Origin: Gynuella sp050296195
Lineage (GTDB): Bacteria > Pseudomonadota > Gammaproteobacteria > Pseudomonadales > Natronospirillaceae
Assembly (NCBI RefSeq): GCF_050296195.1
Contig: NZ_JBNKRB010000034.1
Reading direction: 5' to 3' (one strand)
DNA length: 64,000 bases
In this document: in pieces, positions 8,842-17,856 of the stretch
Position numbering within the stretch: position 1 is the first letter of the stretch
Layout of the letters: each line of letters opens with the position of its first letter
The notes under the pieces: generated by a model
What the model was told of the DNA's origin: nothing
What the model saw: only the letters and a program-made list of their open reading frames with translations
Database searches by the model: none
Translations under genes and position numbers: made by a program

Positions 8842-10685
8842 TATTGTCCCCTTAGAAACAGTTTATCGAGTTCGTTCATGGAGAGCTGGACCCAGGTGGG
8901 GCGGCCGTGATTGCACTGTCCGCTGCGTTCTGTAATTTCCATATCTCTGAGTAACGCATTCATTTCTGCAATCGTCAGTTGCCGGTTGGCGCGTACTGAT
9001 CCATGGCAGGCCATTGTTGCAAGAATCTCGTTGCGTGCGGCAATGATGGCGTCACTGTTGCCATGATCTGCCAATTCGCTGAGAAAGTCTCTGATCAGGG
9101 CTTCCGGATCGGCATTTTGTAGGATAACGGGTATTTGTCTGACGGCAATGGTTTCGTCGCCAGTACGGCTGACTTCAAAACCAAAATCACTGAGCAGGTC
9201 AGAAAATTCTTCGGCGGCGGTAGCTTCTTTCTGACTAACATGCAGTTGAATGGGGACCAGCACTGGTTGTGCTGTCAGTCTGTTATTGTCGAAGGCCTGT
9301 TTCATTCTTTCATAAGTAATGCGTTCATGAGCTGCATGCATGTCCACCAGGATCAATCCCTGAGTGTTTTGTGCCAGGATATAAATGCCATGTAGCTGGG
9401 CAATGGCGAATCCCATTGGTGGGATTTCTTCGGTTTGGGTTTCATCTGCCCGGGAAGTTCCGGGGTGTAGCGCCTTGTATGCTGCTATTTGGTCATTAAC
9501 CCTGTTGCCTTGCTGCGGTTGCGAAAATTGTTTCTGTGTCACAGGGTCAGAGTGACTGAGAGTGTTGGCAGGTGCACTGAATTCGCGAGTCGCCGGGGCC
9601 AGGTTCATGGGTTGCTGTTCAGTAATGGCACCGGTTTCCAAGTCTACTTTGATCGGGTTTTTGGTGGTGTTAATGGTTTCCGGGCTGACATCTGCAAGGG
9701 CTCGATGCAGGCGACTGAATAGAAAGTCGTGGACCAGACGACTCTCCCGGAATCTCACCTCATGTTTAGTCGGGTGGACATTTACGTCGACATTTTCGGG
9801 TGCCAGTTCCAGGTAAAGTGCATAGGCTGGATGGCGGCCGTGAAACAATACATCGCGATACGCCTGTTTGACGGCATGAGCGACGACCCGGTCCCGCACT
9901 GAACGGCCGTTTACGAAGAAGTATTGTAAGTCAGCCTGGCTACGGTTAAATGTTGGCAGACCAACCCAACCCCATAATCGTAAGCCAGACGCTTCTGCTT
10001 CGATCGTTACAGATTGCTCGACAAATTCAGGAGTACATAGCATGGCCATGCGTCGTTCCTGTTCAACGGCACTGGAGCACGCTTTTAGTGCATAAATCTG
10101 GCGGCCGTTGTGCCGCAAATTAATGGTGACATCATAGCGCGATAGCGCGATGCGTTTGATGATTTCCTGTATGTGCGTAAATTCAGTTTTTTCGGTCTTC
10201 AGAAACTTTCGTCGGGCCGGTGTATTAAAGAAAAGATCCCTTACTTCCACAGTGGTTCCAGTGGGATGTGAGCATGGACTTACTTCGGTTTCCATGTCAC
10301 GACCAAATGTAGTGACCTGCCACGCATGTTCCTGGGCTTCAGTTTGACTACTGAGTGTCAGTCTGGAAACAGAGGCAATGGAAGCAAGCGCTTCACCTCT
10401 GAAACCTAAGGTGGCAACTGCTTCCAGGTCATCCAGAACCAGGATTTTGCTGGTGGCGTGGCGGGAGAGTGCGAGGGTCAGATCTTCCTGATTGATTCCA
10501 TGGCCATTGTCTCTGACCCGAATCAGTTTGATACCGCCTTCCTCGATATCAATATCAAGCCGGCGGGCACCGGCATCGAGACTGTTTTCGAGTATTTCTT
10601 TAACTACAGAGGCTGGTCGTTCGACTACCTCTCCTGCGGCGATCTGGTTCGCCAGTCGCGGGCTGAGCTGATGAATCTTGGACAT
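8841..10685 (-). CDS. mutL: DNA mismatch repair protein MutL
   Basis: Links MutS mismatch recognition to strand incision. 614 residues: an N-terminal GHKL ATPase (ENSLDAGA, RDNGHGI, GFRGEALASI), a Ser/Gln-rich linker, and a C-terminal dimerisation domain. The C-terminal domain carries DMHAAHERITYE near residue 448, which fits the DQHA(X)2E(X)4E endonuclease motif found in MutL of organisms without MutH. The start MSKIHQLSPRLANQIAAGEVVERP matches the family N-terminus; a longer upstream extension is unlikely. It follows amiB after 25 nt. Confidence 0.97.
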   Translation of the reverse strand: MSKIHQLSPRLANQIAAGEVVERPASVVKEILENSLDAGARRLDIDIEEGGIKLIRVRDNGHGINQEDLTLALSRHATSKILVLDDLEAVATLGFRGEALASIASVSRLTLSSQTEAQEHAWQVTTFGRDMETEVSPCSHPTGTTVEVRDLFFNTPARRKFLKTEKTEFTHIQEIIKRIALSRYDVTINLRHNGRQIYALKACSSAVEQERRMAMLCTPEFVEQSVTIEAEASGLRLWGWVGLPTFNRSQADLQYFFVNGRSVRDRVVAHAVKQAYRDVLFHGRHPAYALYLELAPENVDVNVHPTKHEVRFRESRLVHDFLFSRLHRALADVSPETINTTKNPIKVDLETGAITEQQPMNLAPATREFSAPANTLSHSDPVTQKQFSQPQQGNRVNDQIAAYKALHPGTSRADETQTEEIPPMGFAIAQLHGIYILAQNTQGLILVDMHAAHERITYERMKQAFDNNRLTAQPVLVPIQLHVSQKEATAAEEFSDLLSDFGFEVSRTGDETIAVRQIPVILQNADPEALIRDFLSELADHGNSDAIIAARNEILATMACHGSVRANRQLTIAEMNALLRDMEITERSGQCNHGRPTWVQLSMNELDKLFLRGQ

Positions 10686-10710
10686 GATGCTTTGTTTTAA
10701 CAAGTGGGGG

Positions 10711-12048
10711 TCAGACTTCTGGTAACTTGAGAATCTGGCCAATCCTGATGTTGTTGTTTTTCAGATTATTCAGGGCCTGTATCTGATCTATTGATATACC
10801 GTTTTTACGGGCAATGTCTGAAAGCGTATCACCTTTCACGACTGTATATTTTTTATAACGCCCTGCTTGGTTTTTTACCCATGCGACATAAGTTCCCGGC
10901 TCCGGGTTGTTGCGAAAATACGTGGTGATACCATGGAAAATGGCTTTGGCAATTTTTTGGCGATAGCGCCTGGAGCTGAGGTTTTTTTCTTCTCCAGGAT
11001 TGGATATGAATCCGGTTTCCACCAGAATGGAGGGCACGTCAGGGGATTTCAACACCGCAAATCCTGCCTGTTCAACACTGGTTTTATGTAGTGTGGTCAT
11101 TTTGCCGAGGTTTCTCAGTACGCCATGACCCAGTGCGATACTGCTGCTCAAAGTGGCGCTCATGGAGAGATCAACCAGAACTGATTTCAGGACTTCTTCT
11201 TTACCTTCCAGGCTGACGCCACCCACTCCACCAATGACATCTGTGGCATTTTCTTTATCTGCCAGATACTTGGCTGTGGCGCTGGTTGCTCCCCGTTCGG
11301 ACAGCGCATAAACGGAGGCGCCGCGGGCAGACGGATTTGTGAAGGCATCTGCGTGAATGGACACAAAAAGGTCTGCATGGTTTTTCCGGGCTTTGTCGCG
11401 TCGCCCTGTCAGTGAAATATAATAGTCCCCCGTCCGTATCATGAGCGGCTGATACCCCGGTTCAGCCTTCAACAGGCTATTGAGTTCTTTGGCAATGGCC
11501 AGTACCACATCTTTTTCTTTGGTTTTCTTGCGCCCAGTGGCACCTGGATCTTCACCACCGTGACCGGCATCAATGGCGATGATCAGGTTGCGTTTGCTGT
11601 CTTTAAGTTCAGCCGTTGAGCGGGTTTCCTTAACCTTCCCAGGAGCCTCTATGCTTTGGTTTGAGTCAGGTCGGCCCAAATCAATCACGAGTCTGTGTCC
11701 ATACTGATCATTGGGTTTCAGGACAAAAGATTTTGGTGTGAGTCGTGATGTCAGATCCAGTACGATTCGGAGTCCGTCATTGCCATGTTTACCTGTTCTG
11801 ATGGAAGCAATACCCGACTCAGTCAGGTCAAGGTCGTTTGTAGATGCTTTGAAATTTGAACTTTTCAAGTCTACGACAACCCGGTTGGGGTTCGTTAGGG
11901 TGAACAGCTTATGATCAACGCTGTCCGAGAGGTCAAATACGATACGCGTGTTATCCGGTGCCTTCCAAAGCCGAATACCCTCAACGTCAGTTGCAAAAGA
12001 AAGAACGCTGAAACAAAGGCTGGCCACTAACAATAATATTTTTCTCAT
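10711..12048 (-). CDS. amiB: N-acetylmuramoyl-L-alanine amidase with AMIN and LysM domains
   Basis: Periplasmic zinc amidase that cleaves septal peptidoglycan during daughter-cell separation. 445 residues: a signal peptide (MRKILLLVASLCFSVLSFA, cleavage likely before TD), an AMIN domain that targets the septum, the Amidase_3 catalytic domain (IAIDAGHGGEDPGATG with the zinc His; VSIHADAF; LVETGFISN), and a C-terminal LysM (YTVVKGDTLSDIARKNG...IRIGQILKLP). amiB is chosen over amiC because of its place between tsaE and mutL. Its ATG overlaps the tsaE stop (ATGA). Confidence 0.95.
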   Translation of the reverse strand: MRKILLLVASLCFSVLSFATDVEGIRLWKAPDNTRIVFDLSDSVDHKLFTLTNPNRVVVDLKSSNFKASTNDLDLTESGIASIRTGKHGNDGLRIVLDLTSRLTPKSFVLKPNDQYGHRLVIDLGRPDSNQSIEAPGKVKETRSTAELKDSKRNLIIAIDAGHGGEDPGATGRKKTKEKDVVLAIAKELNSLLKAEPGYQPLMIRTGDYYISLTGRRDKARKNHADLFVSIHADAFTNPSARGASVYALSERGATSATAKYLADKENATDVIGGVGGVSLEGKEEVLKSVLVDLSMSATLSSSIALGHGVLRNLGKMTTLHKTSVEQAGFAVLKSPDVPSILVETGFISNPGEEKNLSSRRYRQKIAKAIFHGITTYFRNNPEPGTYVAWVKNQAGRYKKYTVVKGDTLSDIARKNGISIDQIQALNNLKNNNIRIGQILKLPEV

Positions 12049-12518
12049 TGTCGTTTTGATATGTCTGCTATTTTGTTGGTCAGTCGGTGGTTGTTGGAAT
12101 GGAGTGTCAACGTCCTGCCGTTTCCGGAGTCCGTGATCATTATATGCAGGTCTGCCATCGGAAGAATCCCCATTCCATTTTCAGGCCACTCTATTAAACA
12201 GAGTGTGTTGCCATCAGTGAAGTCTCTGATACCGATAAACTCCAGTTCTTCAGGATCCCCGAGGCGATATAAATCCATGTGAGCTACCTGCTTCTCTTTA
12301 ACTTCGTAAAGCTCCACAAGCGTATAAGTTGGGCTTTTTACGCTATCGGTCCAGCCCAGCCCCTGAATAATGCTGCGGGCCAAGGTAGTTTTGCCTGTGC
12401 CAAGGGTACCCTGCAGATAGACTATGCCACTAAAATCGGCAAAAACCTCAGAAGCCAGTAAGTGGCCGATATGAATGGTTTCTGCTTCTGATGGGGCGTT
12501 TAATATTACTTCTTTCAT
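12045..12518 (-). CDS. tsaE: tRNA threonylcarbamoyladenosine biosynthesis ATPase TsaE
   Basis: P-loop ATPase of the TsaBDE complex that makes t6A37 in ANN-decoding tRNAs. About 157 residues with Walker A GTLGTGKTT (residues 37-45), SPTYTLVE, and DLYRLGDPEELEFIGIRDF. The start MKEVIL is preferred by alignment to the family N-terminus; an in-frame ATG at complement 12542 would add eight residues, and neither has a clear ribosome-binding site. It is first in the tsaE-amiB-mutL-miaA-hfq run. The NAD(P)HX epimerase/dehydratase gene nnrD, which usually precedes tsaE, is absent here. Confidence 0.94.
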   Translation of the reverse strand: MKEVILNAPSEAETIHIGHLLASEVFADFSGIVYLQGTLGTGKTTLARSIIQGLGWTDSVKSPTYTLVELYEVKEKQVAHMDLYRLGDPEELEFIGIRDFTDGNTLCLIEWPENGMGILPMADLHIMITDSGNGRTLTLHSNNHRLTNKIADISKRQ

Positions 12519-12609
12519 GTGGTTTGTATGATTCAGGAACATCCCGGTTGCTGTCTGCCAGCGGGTTATGGTATCACAAGCTAACTGTCATCACGTGTAT
12601 CAAAACTGA

Positions 12610-13686
12610 ATGTTGCAGATTTCAGCGCTCAATCTGGATCAAGTAAAGGATCAAATCAAGCAGTTTGCATTGGAACTGGGTTTTCAGGCATGCAGTTTTA
12701 GTGTGCCAGACGTGTTCTCATATGTTGATTCCCATAAGCAACACATCGACTCAGGCTATCATGGCACTATGCACTGGTTGGAGAATAATCAACATGTTCG
12801 CTATGACCCCAGGCAACTGGTTGAAGGTGTCAAAACGATTGTCTCGGTCCGGATGAATTATCGCCCCGACTCCGTTAACAGAATGCAGGAGTTGTTGTTG
12901 CAGCCCGACAAGGCCTATGTTGCCCGGTATGCTTTAGGTCGCGATTATCACAAAGTCATGCGTAATAAGCTGCAAGCGCTGGGGCAGAAGATCAACACCG
13001 AGTTGGAGGAAACTCGGTTCCGGGCATTTGTAGACAGTGCTCCTGTGTTGGAGCGAGAGCTGGCTGAGCAGTCTGGTCTGGGGTGGGTTGGCAAAAATAC
13101 CTTGTTATTGAATGAGCAGGCTGGTAGTTGGTTTTTTCTGGGAGAATTGTTTCTAACTCTCGAGTTACCAGCTGATCCGCCAGTTTCCCGAAAACATTGT
13201 GGCAGTTGTCAGCAATGTCTGACGGAATGTCCAACTGACGCGTTTGTTGCAGCGGGGGTTCTGGATGCCCGCAAATGTATTTCATATTTGACCATAGAGC
13301 ATGATGGCGCTATTCCTGAGTCATTACGGCCGTTGATGGGAAACCGTATATATGGTTGCGATGACTGCCAGATAGTTTGTCCGTTTACTAAGTTTTCCCA
13401 GCTAACTGAAGAGCCGGATTACCAGCCACGGCATACGCTGGATGAATGCTCGCTGGCCGACTTGTGGCAGTGGAATGAGCAGCAGTTTCTGGATCGAATG
13501 CAAGGGTCTCCCATTCGACGGATTGGTTATGAAAAATGGACACGTAACCTCGCGATTGCGATCGGTAACTCGGGTGAGTGGGGTTGGGTGGATCGTTTGT
13601 CGCAAAAGCTGGGAGAAGTCAGTCCGATGGTGGATGAGCATATTCACTGGGCGGTCAGCCGACTGCGGGAACAGCAGCCGGATTAA
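12610..13686 (+). CDS. queG: Epoxyqueuosine reductase QueG
   Basis: Cobalamin- and Fe-S-dependent enzyme for the last step of queuosine synthesis in tRNA. 358 residues. FVDSAPVLERELA contains the proposed catalytic Asp near residue 142. Two 4Fe-4S clusters are indicated by C197-x2-C200-x2-C203-x3-C207 and C250-x2-C253-x3-C257. The gene is divergent from tsaE across about 90 nt. No Shine-Dalgarno is visible before the ATG, so either initiation is weak or the start is slightly different, though no other in-frame start fits better. Confidence 0.96.
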   Translation: MLQISALNLDQVKDQIKQFALELGFQACSFSVPDVFSYVDSHKQHIDSGYHGTMHWLENNQHVRYDPRQLVEGVKTIVSVRMNYRPDSVNRMQELLLQPDKAYVARYALGRDYHKVMRNKLQALGQKINTELEETRFRAFVDSAPVLERELAEQSGLGWVGKNTLLLNEQAGSWFFLGELFLTLELPADPPVSRKHCGSCQQCLTECPTDAFVAAGVLDARKCISYLTIEHDGAIPESLRPLMGNRIYGCDDCQIVCPFTKFSQLTEEPDYQPRHTLDECSLADLWQWNEQQFLDRMQGSPIRRIGYEKWTRNLAIAIGNSGEWGWVDRLSQKLGEVSPMVDEHIHWAVSRLREQQPD

Positions 13687-13732
13687 AGCGGAGCCCCCTG
13701 GCTCTCGCCATGCTTTGTGATGACAGGACCTG

Positions 13733-14278
13733 TCAATCCAGATTCAAAAGGTGTGTTTTAAAGTATTTTAATTCGTCAATGGATTCGCGGATGTCGTCCA
13801 GAGCCAGATGGGCTCCTTTCTTTGTATGCCCTGAAACGATGTTGGGTTTCCATCGGCGAGCCAGCTCTTTCAGGGTTGATACATCGATAATCCTATAATG
13901 ACAAAAGCGTTCGAGTTCCGGCATCTCTTTGTATAAGAAACGGCGATCTTGCCAGACGCTGTTACCACACAGAGGAGATTTGCCTGGCTCTACCCATTCT
14001 GAGAGAAATTCAAGGGTCTGGCGTTCGGCTTCAGCCATGGAAATATCGCTGTTCAGCACCCTTTCGGTCAGGCCATTTTCACCATGAGTCTTGGTGCACC
14101 ACTCATCCATGAGATCCATGATTGCTTTTGGCTGATGAATTGCCAGATTTGGGCCTTCGGCCAAAATATTCAGCTCTTTATCAGTCACGATGGTGGCTAT
14201 TTCAATGATGTGGCAGGTATCAGGGTTCAGACCGGTCATTTCCAAGTCAATCCATACAAGGTTTTCGCTGCGTTCCAT
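13733..14278 (-). CDS. orn: Oligoribonuclease
   Basis: Dimeric DEDDh 3'-5' exonuclease that clears 2-5-nt RNAs and also hydrolyses pGpG, the breakdown product of c-di-GMP. 181 residues with D11 and E13 (WIDLEMTGL), D111 (SVWQDRRF), H157 and D162 (HLALDDIRESI) all in place. It is convergent with queG. The rsgA gene that usually neighbours orn is not present. Its pGpG role is relevant because c-di-GMP-related genes lie about 6-8 kb away. Confidence 0.97.
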   Translation of the reverse strand: MERSENLVWIDLEMTGLNPDTCHIIEIATIVTDKELNILAEGPNLAIHQPKAIMDLMDEWCTKTHGENGLTERVLNSDISMAEAERQTLEFLSEWVEPGKSPLCGNSVWQDRRFLYKEMPELERFCHYRIIDVSTLKELARRWKPNIVSGHTKKGAHLALDDIRESIDELKYFKTHLLNLD

Positions 14279-14360
14279 TGTTTCCCCTAAGGTGATTGTT
14301 TATGTTAACGGTATTCGAATGCAATCAGTATAAACTATCGTGAAATAAAGGTGAGTCATT

Positions 14361-14858
14361 GTGGATGCAGATACAGGGGTGGTTCGGCTAGAGTCATTGG
14401 CAGCATTCAAGACCCAGGCTTGTGTATTGCTTCAGGCGGCGGTCAGGGAGATTAAGATCGTCAGTTTTGATCTGGAATCCCCGTTATATGGCGATGCCGA
14501 AGTATTTTCCCGGCTAAAGGCATTTTCAACGGGTCATCGGAACTCAAAAATTGATATCATTCTGGCAACAGATAAGGAGCTAGTCGGTTCCGGGCACCCT
14601 GTATTGGATTTGTCCAGACGAATGACCAGTACAATTCAAATACAGGTTTTGGATCCTGCATACGTTGAATCCAAGAAACCATTTGCGAGTTTTTTGTTGA
14701 TTGATCGTAGTGGGGTGCTTTATCGTCCAGACAGCAGTGTGTATGTCGGATTTTCTCATGCCAATGATGTTGCCACTGTAGTCAGGTTGCGTGAGCAGTA
14801 TGATGAACTGGACCGGCTGTCGAAACCTTCCAGAGAAGCTAAACGACTGTATTTATAA
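14361..14858 (+). CDS. Uncharacterised 165-aa protein
   Basis: I do not recognise a function with certainty. The sequence suggests a compact alpha/beta protein with no signal peptide or membrane helix. Its organisation (LLQAAVREIKIVSFDLESPLYGD near residues 26-48, then a sugar-like SFLLIDRSGVLYRPDSSVYVGFS block at about 116-138) recalls the small gammaproteobacterial family annotated DUF7931, whose fold resembles half of a phospholipase-D-like domain, but no HxK catalytic motif is present. The start codon is GTG with AAGGTGAG just upstream. It is divergent from orn and followed by the HDOD gene after 83 nt. Confidence 0.75.
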   Translation: MDADTGVVRLESLAAFKTQACVLLQAAVREIKIVSFDLESPLYGDAEVFSRLKAFSTGHRNSKIDIILATDKELVGSGHPVLDLSRRMTSTIQIQVLDPAYVESKKPFASFLLIDRSGVLYRPDSSVYVGFSHANDVATVVRLREQYDELDRLSKPSREAKRLYL

Positions 14859-14941
14859 TACTTTGCCTGAATTAAACAGCGCTCCAGGCCAAGTCTGGTC
14901 TGATGTTTTGGTTATTCTTAATATCAATTAAAGAGTCATTG

Positions 14942-16312
14942 ATGATTTTAGAAACACAGTTAGAGGATTGGTTGGGGTCCATAGTGGACACCGGGATGCC
15001 GATCCTGTTGCCACAGGATGAACTCGAACAATTTGGGTCGAATGAAAAAGCGTTCACTGAGCATGTCAAGAGCGACCCTTTGCTGGCTATGCAGATTCTA
15101 CTCTGGAGCAAGCGTTCTAAGGCTGTGCCCCAAGGGGCTATAGTCACCGTTTCTGACGCTATTGTTGCTTTGGGTGTTAACCAAATCCTGCAAAGAGCAG
15201 CCAAATTGGAACGGCTTGATCCGCAGCAGCATCATAATAAACGTCTATTGGAGTTTATTGTGGACAGTATGGTGGCGGCCAGTTTACTGGAAAGCTGGCA
15301 TGATTTGCGTCAGGTTGAATGGACCGAAACAGATTATTGGGCATGTGTGTTTGCCAATGCGGTCTGGTGGTTGATGGCAGTTAAGGACCCGGTTTTACTG
15401 GAAGGAATTGAGTATCGCGTTTCCAGTGGTGAACCTGTTAATCAGGTGTTTGAAGGAGTCTTGGGTTTTTCGTATCAGGATCTTGTCGTTTTTACAATAG
15501 ACACGTATATGCTGCCAACACTGGAACGTATCGTGGCATGGTTGGAGAACGAAGAGACGCCTCCGGCCAGTTTGAATTTCAAATATCAAGCGCTCAAATT
15601 TTTCCTTCCAATCAGTCATCAGCTTGCAGGCAGTTGCCGTGAGGAGTATGGCTCTGATCGTTATCATAGTTTGGTTAAAAAGGCTGCTAATGCAACTTTG
15701 ATCGATAATTTTGAGGCAAGTTTGCCCGTTTGGATTGGACGTGCCATAGAAAGTTATCATGATTCATTGATTAGTTATGTCATAAAACATGGGTATGCAG
15801 CAATCCTGGCACAACACCCTGAGTATCAATCTGCAGCAGAGGATTCCATTCACGGAATAACCAAATGGCAGAGTCGTTTATTGTTCCGATTATTAGAGCA
15901 ACTTATGAATCTGTTGCAGGGGAAATGTTGTTTTATTGCGTTTCCTAATGGAGATAAAATGCGACTTGAAGTGGCTCGTGGTGGTGGCTTGGAAAAATAT
16001 CTGGATTATCAATTTGCAATTCCAAAGACAGGGTGGTTGCTGAAAATGTTGACGGCTTCCAGCAGTATTCGAATTGCAAAGGATAAATCGGCTCTTGCCA
16101 TGGGACAGCTGCCTGAAGATGTTCGGCAGCTGATTTCAGACGATTTGTTTTATATGAAGTCTTTTTGTGTAAATAATGATCGTTATGGGTTGGTGTACTT
16201 TATGCCGGATGAAAATCGTGAAGTGCAACAGGACGCTTATATGCAGTTCCGACGACTTGTAGCTTTGACTGAAAAAAACTTCATGCAGGATTTTGAGACT
16301 GATCTGTCTTGA
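14942..16312 (+). CDS. HDOD domain protein with GAF-like C-terminus
   Basis: Signalling-type protein of about 456 residues. The N-terminal half fits an HDOD domain, an HD-related module without the metal-binding His-Asp pair (VKSDPLLAMQILLWSK, then VSDAIVALGVNQILQRAAKL). The C-terminal 150 residues look GAF-like (CCFIAFPNGDKMRLEVARGGG ... YGLVYFMPDENREVQ); this second call is inference. The start MILETQ is preferred over an upstream ATG that would add 13 hydrophobic residues. It precedes psd by 25 nt. A phosphatidylserine decarboxylase with regulatory neighbours is also found in Pseudomonas, but the output of this protein is unknown. Confidence 0.85.
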   Translation: MILETQLEDWLGSIVDTGMPILLPQDELEQFGSNEKAFTEHVKSDPLLAMQILLWSKRSKAVPQGAIVTVSDAIVALGVNQILQRAAKLERLDPQQHHNKRLLEFIVDSMVAASLLESWHDLRQVEWTETDYWACVFANAVWWLMAVKDPVLLEGIEYRVSSGEPVNQVFEGVLGFSYQDLVVFTIDTYMLPTLERIVAWLENEETPPASLNFKYQALKFFLPISHQLAGSCREEYGSDRYHSLVKKAANATLIDNFEASLPVWIGRAIESYHDSLISYVIKHGYAAILAQHPEYQSAAEDSIHGITKWQSRLLFRLLEQLMNLLQGKCCFIAFPNGDKMRLEVARGGGLEKYLDYQFAIPKTGWLLKMLTASSSIRIAKDKSALAMGQLPEDVRQLISDDLFYMKSFCVNNDRYGLVYFMPDENREVQQDAYMQFRRLVALTEKNFMQDFETDLS

Positions 16313-16337
16313 GTTTCCGATTTATTGAGAAGAGTGA

Positions 16338-17180
16338 ATGAAAGATAGATTGTTTATATGGTTTCAGTACCTTGCTCCACAACATTTTATTTCCCGGGTT
16401 ATTGGCTTTTTTGCTGACCGGCATTGGCCCTGGCTAACATCCAGGGTTATTCGATGGTTTGCCAACCGGTATCAGGTAGACCTCAAAGATGCGGTGACTG
16501 AAGATTTGCATAGTTATCGAACCTTTAATGAATTTTTTACCCGCGCACTGAAGCCGGAATCCAGGCCATTGGCTGAGCAAAATAATTTGTGGGTTTCTCC
16601 TGTAGATGGCCGTATCAGTCAGAGTGGTGACATCGAAGATGGACGAATCGTGCAGGCCAAAGGGCAGACTTATTCTGTTATGGAATTATTAGGTGGAGAC
16701 CAGCAGCTGGCGGAGCAGTTTGCATCCGGAAAATATATGACAATATATCTTTCGCCTAAAGATTATCATCGTATCCATATGCCGATGGATGGAAAATTGG
16801 AGAATATGGTGTTTGTCCCTGGAAAACTGTTCAGTGTTAATCAGGTAACGGCTGATCACGTGCCGCGGTTGTTTGCCCGTAATGAGAGAGTGGTTGCTGT
16901 GTTTGATACACCTGATGGAAAGATGGCTATGGTGCTGGTTGGGGCGATGGTCGTCGCCAGCATTGAAACCACGTGGGCCGGCATAGTAGCGCCAATAACG
17001 CGCAAAATTTTGCGTCGCGACTATCCTGAAAAACAGGTAACACTTGCCCGGGGGGAAGAAATGGGACGCTTTCGTCTGGGTTCTACGGTTGTTCTGTTGT
17101 CTGACAATACATCGATTCAATGGTCAAAGGAATTCAGACCTAATGGTGATATTCGCCTTGGAGAGAGCCTGTTACAGTAA
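16338..17180 (+). CDS. psd: Phosphatidylserine decarboxylase proenzyme
   Basis: Inner-membrane pyruvoyl enzyme that makes phosphatidylethanolamine. 280 residues. The proenzyme self-cleaves at LGST; here L247-G248-S249-T250, with cleavage expected between Gly248 and Ser249 to give the pyruvoyl alpha chain. The YRTFNEFFTRALKPESRP and SPVDGRI blocks and the FxPGKLFSVN segment are typical. A purine-rich GAGAAGAG lies before the ATG. Confidence 0.97.
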   Translation: MKDRLFIWFQYLAPQHFISRVIGFFADRHWPWLTSRVIRWFANRYQVDLKDAVTEDLHSYRTFNEFFTRALKPESRPLAEQNNLWVSPVDGRISQSGDIEDGRIVQAKGQTYSVMELLGGDQQLAEQFASGKYMTIYLSPKDYHRIHMPMDGKLENMVFVPGKLFSVNQVTADHVPRLFARNERVVAVFDTPDGKMAMVLVGAMVVASIETTWAGIVAPITRKILRRDYPEKQVTLARGEEMGRFRLGSTVVLLSDNTSIQWSKEFRPNGDIRLGESLLQ

Positions 17181-17259
17181 CTTAGTGGCCATTAATGGTT
17201 GAGTTAACAGTAGGTCCCGGTGTTGCTGCGCAGGCCGGGTATTAATGTTTCGCGAGTGC

Positions 17260-17288
17260 TTGTCAGTCCAGGTTAAGGCCTGTATGCT
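17260..17288 (+). promoter_or_regulatory. Sigma-70-type promoter for the ProQ/FinO gene
   Basis: TTGTCA, a 17-bp spacer and TATGCT closely match the -35/-10 consensus, followed by a GC-rich stretch (cgcccc) where transcription should begin. This would give a 5' leader of about 20 nt. Confidence 0.55.
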
Positions 17289-17314
17289 CGCCCCCTCTAT
17301 AAACACCGGAATAT

Positions 17315-17815
17315 ATGTCTTTGGTAACTATGTCTGAATCTTCAAATGCAACAGTGATTAAAAAGAAATTAACTCCGGAACAGCGGAGTAAAAAAAGGGA
17401 AGCCGCCAAAGTTGCCGTGGAGCTTTTGTCTGAGGCATATCCGGAGGTCTTTGATCTAAAAAAACCCCGTCCTTTGAAAATCGGTATCCATGAGTCACTG
17501 GCTGAAGATGGTAAAGTTTCAAAGACTAAGATTCGGCGGGCGTTGTCAGCTTATGTTCGACACTATGCCTACTTGAGCTGCCTTAAAGAAGGTGCAATGC
17601 GAATCGATCTTGATGGGTCAGAAGTCGCTCCTGTCAGCGCTGAAGAAGCCCAACATGCCAATGAAAAAGTGGCTGAGGTCGAAAAGATACGCCAGGAAAA
17701 GCAACAGAAATATGAGCAGCGTAAACAGGCTCAGGTAAGACGCAAAGAAAAAGAAAAGCGGATTTCCCAAAAGCTTGATGCACTGGTGGCGAAATCGACC
17801 AGTGTTAAGAATTAA
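17315..17815 (+). CDS. ProQ/FinO-family RNA-binding protein
   Basis: RNA chaperone of the FinO/ProQ fold, expected to bind 3' ends of small RNAs and mRNAs at terminator-like hairpins. 166 residues: the FinO domain covers about 20-110 (FDLKKPRPLKIGIHESL, VSKTKIRRALSAYVRHYAYLSCL), followed by a lysine/arginine/glutamine-rich coiled tail. It lacks the C-terminal Tudor-like domain of E. coli ProQ (232 aa). A second ATG five codons in (MSESSN) is an equally good start. Its own promoter is seen upstream, and it is convergent with epmA. Confidence 0.92.
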   Translation: MSLVTMSESSNATVIKKKLTPEQRSKKREAAKVAVELLSEAYPEVFDLKKPRPLKIGIHESLAEDGKVSKTKIRRALSAYVRHYAYLSCLKEGAMRIDLDGSEVAPVSAEEAQHANEKVAEVEKIRQEKQQKYEQRKQAQVRRKEKEKRISQKLDALVAKSTSVKN

Positions 17816-17831
17816 AGATTAAAACGCTCTT

Positions 17832-17856
17832 ATGCCTGATTGATTTAGTCAGGCAT
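17832..17856. terminator. Hairpin between convergent ProQ-family gene and epmA
   Basis: A perfect 8-bp stem (atgcctga / tcaggcat) with a 9-nt loop spans the end of epmA and the short gap. No continuous T run follows on either strand, so it may serve as a weak bidirectional terminator. Confidence 0.35.

Noticed and set aside
14872..15204. 110-codon minus-strand frame
   Set aside because: Overlaps the start of the HDOD gene on the other strand and has no family resemblance.
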